6,593 bases of DNA, taken from contig SLSP01000235.1 of the NCBI GenBank assembly GCA_007130345.1, positions 1-6,593 on the forward strand, written 5' to 3'. How positions within the stretch are numbered: position 1 is the first letter of the stretch; every line of letters begins with the position of its first letter. This document shows positions 6,119-6,593 of the stretch, piece after piece. The stretch is from Thermoflexales bacterium. Its GTDB lineage: Bacteria > Chloroflexota > Anaerolineae > B4-G1 > SLSP01. Under the pieces are notes generated by a model. It was not told the origin of the DNA. It did not search any database and worked only from the letters and a program-made list of their open reading frames with translations. The translations under genes were made by a program, and so were the position numbers.

Positions 6119-6593
6119 CACGGCACCTCCTCGTGGGGCGCGTCGGCCAGGCCCACGCGGATTTCCACCTTATCCAAGTCCATCACCGCCCGGAATTGGC
6201 GGGCCGCCATCTGCAAGATAGAGTCCACATCCAGCGTCTCCCGGATGCGCGCGGAAACATCGCTGATCAAGCGCTCCTGTTCCGCCCGCGCCTGGGTCTC
6301 GGCCAACAGCCGGGCGTTCTCCAACGCCAGCCCGGCCTGCACGCTGACCGCCTGGGCCAGTGACAGCTCTTCGCGTGACCAGTCCTGGCCCTCGGCGCGC
6401 TCCAACACGATAGACCCGATCTCCATCCCGCCCAAGGGGATGGGGATGACCAGTCGCTCGGACACCTCCGCGCTGGCGGGCTGGCTGGCCGCCGGGCGGA
6501 TGGTGATGCCGTCATAGTGATAGGCGCGCTCCGGCACCTGCCCGGCCCAGACATGCCGCACGCGCTCGCCATACATCGCCTCCAGACGCTCCA
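6118..6593 (-). CDS. GAF-type signalling protein, C-terminal part, runs off the right edge
   Basis: 157 codons are visible; the frame is open to the window edge (residues ERLEA precede the first Met in view), so the true start is outside. The visible part begins with a linker (MYGERVRHVWAG), then the second half of a GAF domain (RLVIPIPLGGMEIGSIVLER, then DWSREELSLAQAVSVQAGLALENARLL), then the tail RLISDVSARIRETLDVDSIL...LDKVEIRVG. This is the same order as the last 170 residues of the next gene, so the two are tandem paralogues at least at their C-termini. By that parallel the missing part may include TM, HAMP and a full GAF, but that is inference. The stop TGA (6120-6118) shares a base with the next gene's ATG. 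No catalytic output domain is visible, and none would fit after the tail. Confidence 0.9.
   Translation of the reverse strand, partial: ERLEAMYGERVRHVWAGQVPERAYHYDGITIRPAASQPASAEVSERLVIPIPLGGMEIGSIVLERAEGQDWSREELSLAQAVSVQAGLALENARLLAETQARAEQERLISDVSARIRETLDVDSILQMAARQFRAVMDLDKVEIRVGLADAPHEEVP
6126..6131 (-). promoter_or_regulatory. Shine-Dalgarno AGGAGG of the receptor gene, inside the end of the upstream gene
   Basis: AGGAGG on the minus strand lies 7 nt before the ATG at 6118 and only 4 nt before the alternative GTG at 6121. The spacing favours the ATG. It lies within the last codons of the upstream GAF-type gene, as expected for coupled translation. Confidence 0.65.

Noticed and set aside
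5777..6517. Plus-strand open frame of 246 codons spanning the junction of the two receptor-type genes
   Set aside because: It crosses two well-supported minus-strand genes and has the low-complexity composition of a shadow frame.

Overview
The window is a GC-rich stretch in which all six protein genes I can support lie on the minus strand, so they read from the right edge to the left. Four of the six are GAF-type signalling proteins or a ligand-binding sensor. Their style (arrays of GAF domains with no attached output, membrane HAMP-GAF receptors, and a LacI-type sensor domain without a DNA-binding head) is what I know from Chloroflexota, especially Anaerolineae-like genomes. That assignment is an inference from protein style; no marker gene is present.

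Layout in transcription order: (6) 6593-6118, the C-terminal end of a GAF-type protein cut by the window edge; (5) 6118-4232, a two-TM receptor with an extracytoplasmic helical domain, HAMP, one full GAF and one half GAF, starting directly on the stop codon of gene 6; an AT-rich intergenic stretch (4231-3978) with several inverted repeats; (4) 3977-3741, a small protein resembling a family of small antitoxin-like proteins; a structured gap (3740-3572); (3) 3558-2761, a protein with the motif layout of the uracil-DNA-glycosylase-like fold, on a TTG start behind a perfect Shine-Dalgarno; (2) 2764-446, a soluble protein of four GAF domains spaced 170-172 residues apart, overlapping gene 3 by ATGA; (1) 437-<1, the N-terminal part of a cytosolic periplasmic-binding-protein-like (LacI-type) sensor, cut by the left edge.

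Genes 6, 5, 2 and 1 look like parts of one sensory pathway: a membrane receptor pair, a soluble GAF hub and a ligand sensor whose output domain would lie outside the window. No histidine kinase, GGDEF or DNA-binding output is visible inside it. Three of these proteins end in the same short conserved tail.

Genes 4 and 3 and their flanks look different: base composition is lower in GC, the intergenic spaces are long, and a near-identical 39-bp direct repeat sits at the gene 3/gene 2 junction. It makes the last 14 residues of gene 3 a copy of the N-terminus of gene 2. I read this as an insertion or recombination scar, and it is the most distinctive signal in the window. No RNA gene, CRISPR array, transposase or classical terminator was found.
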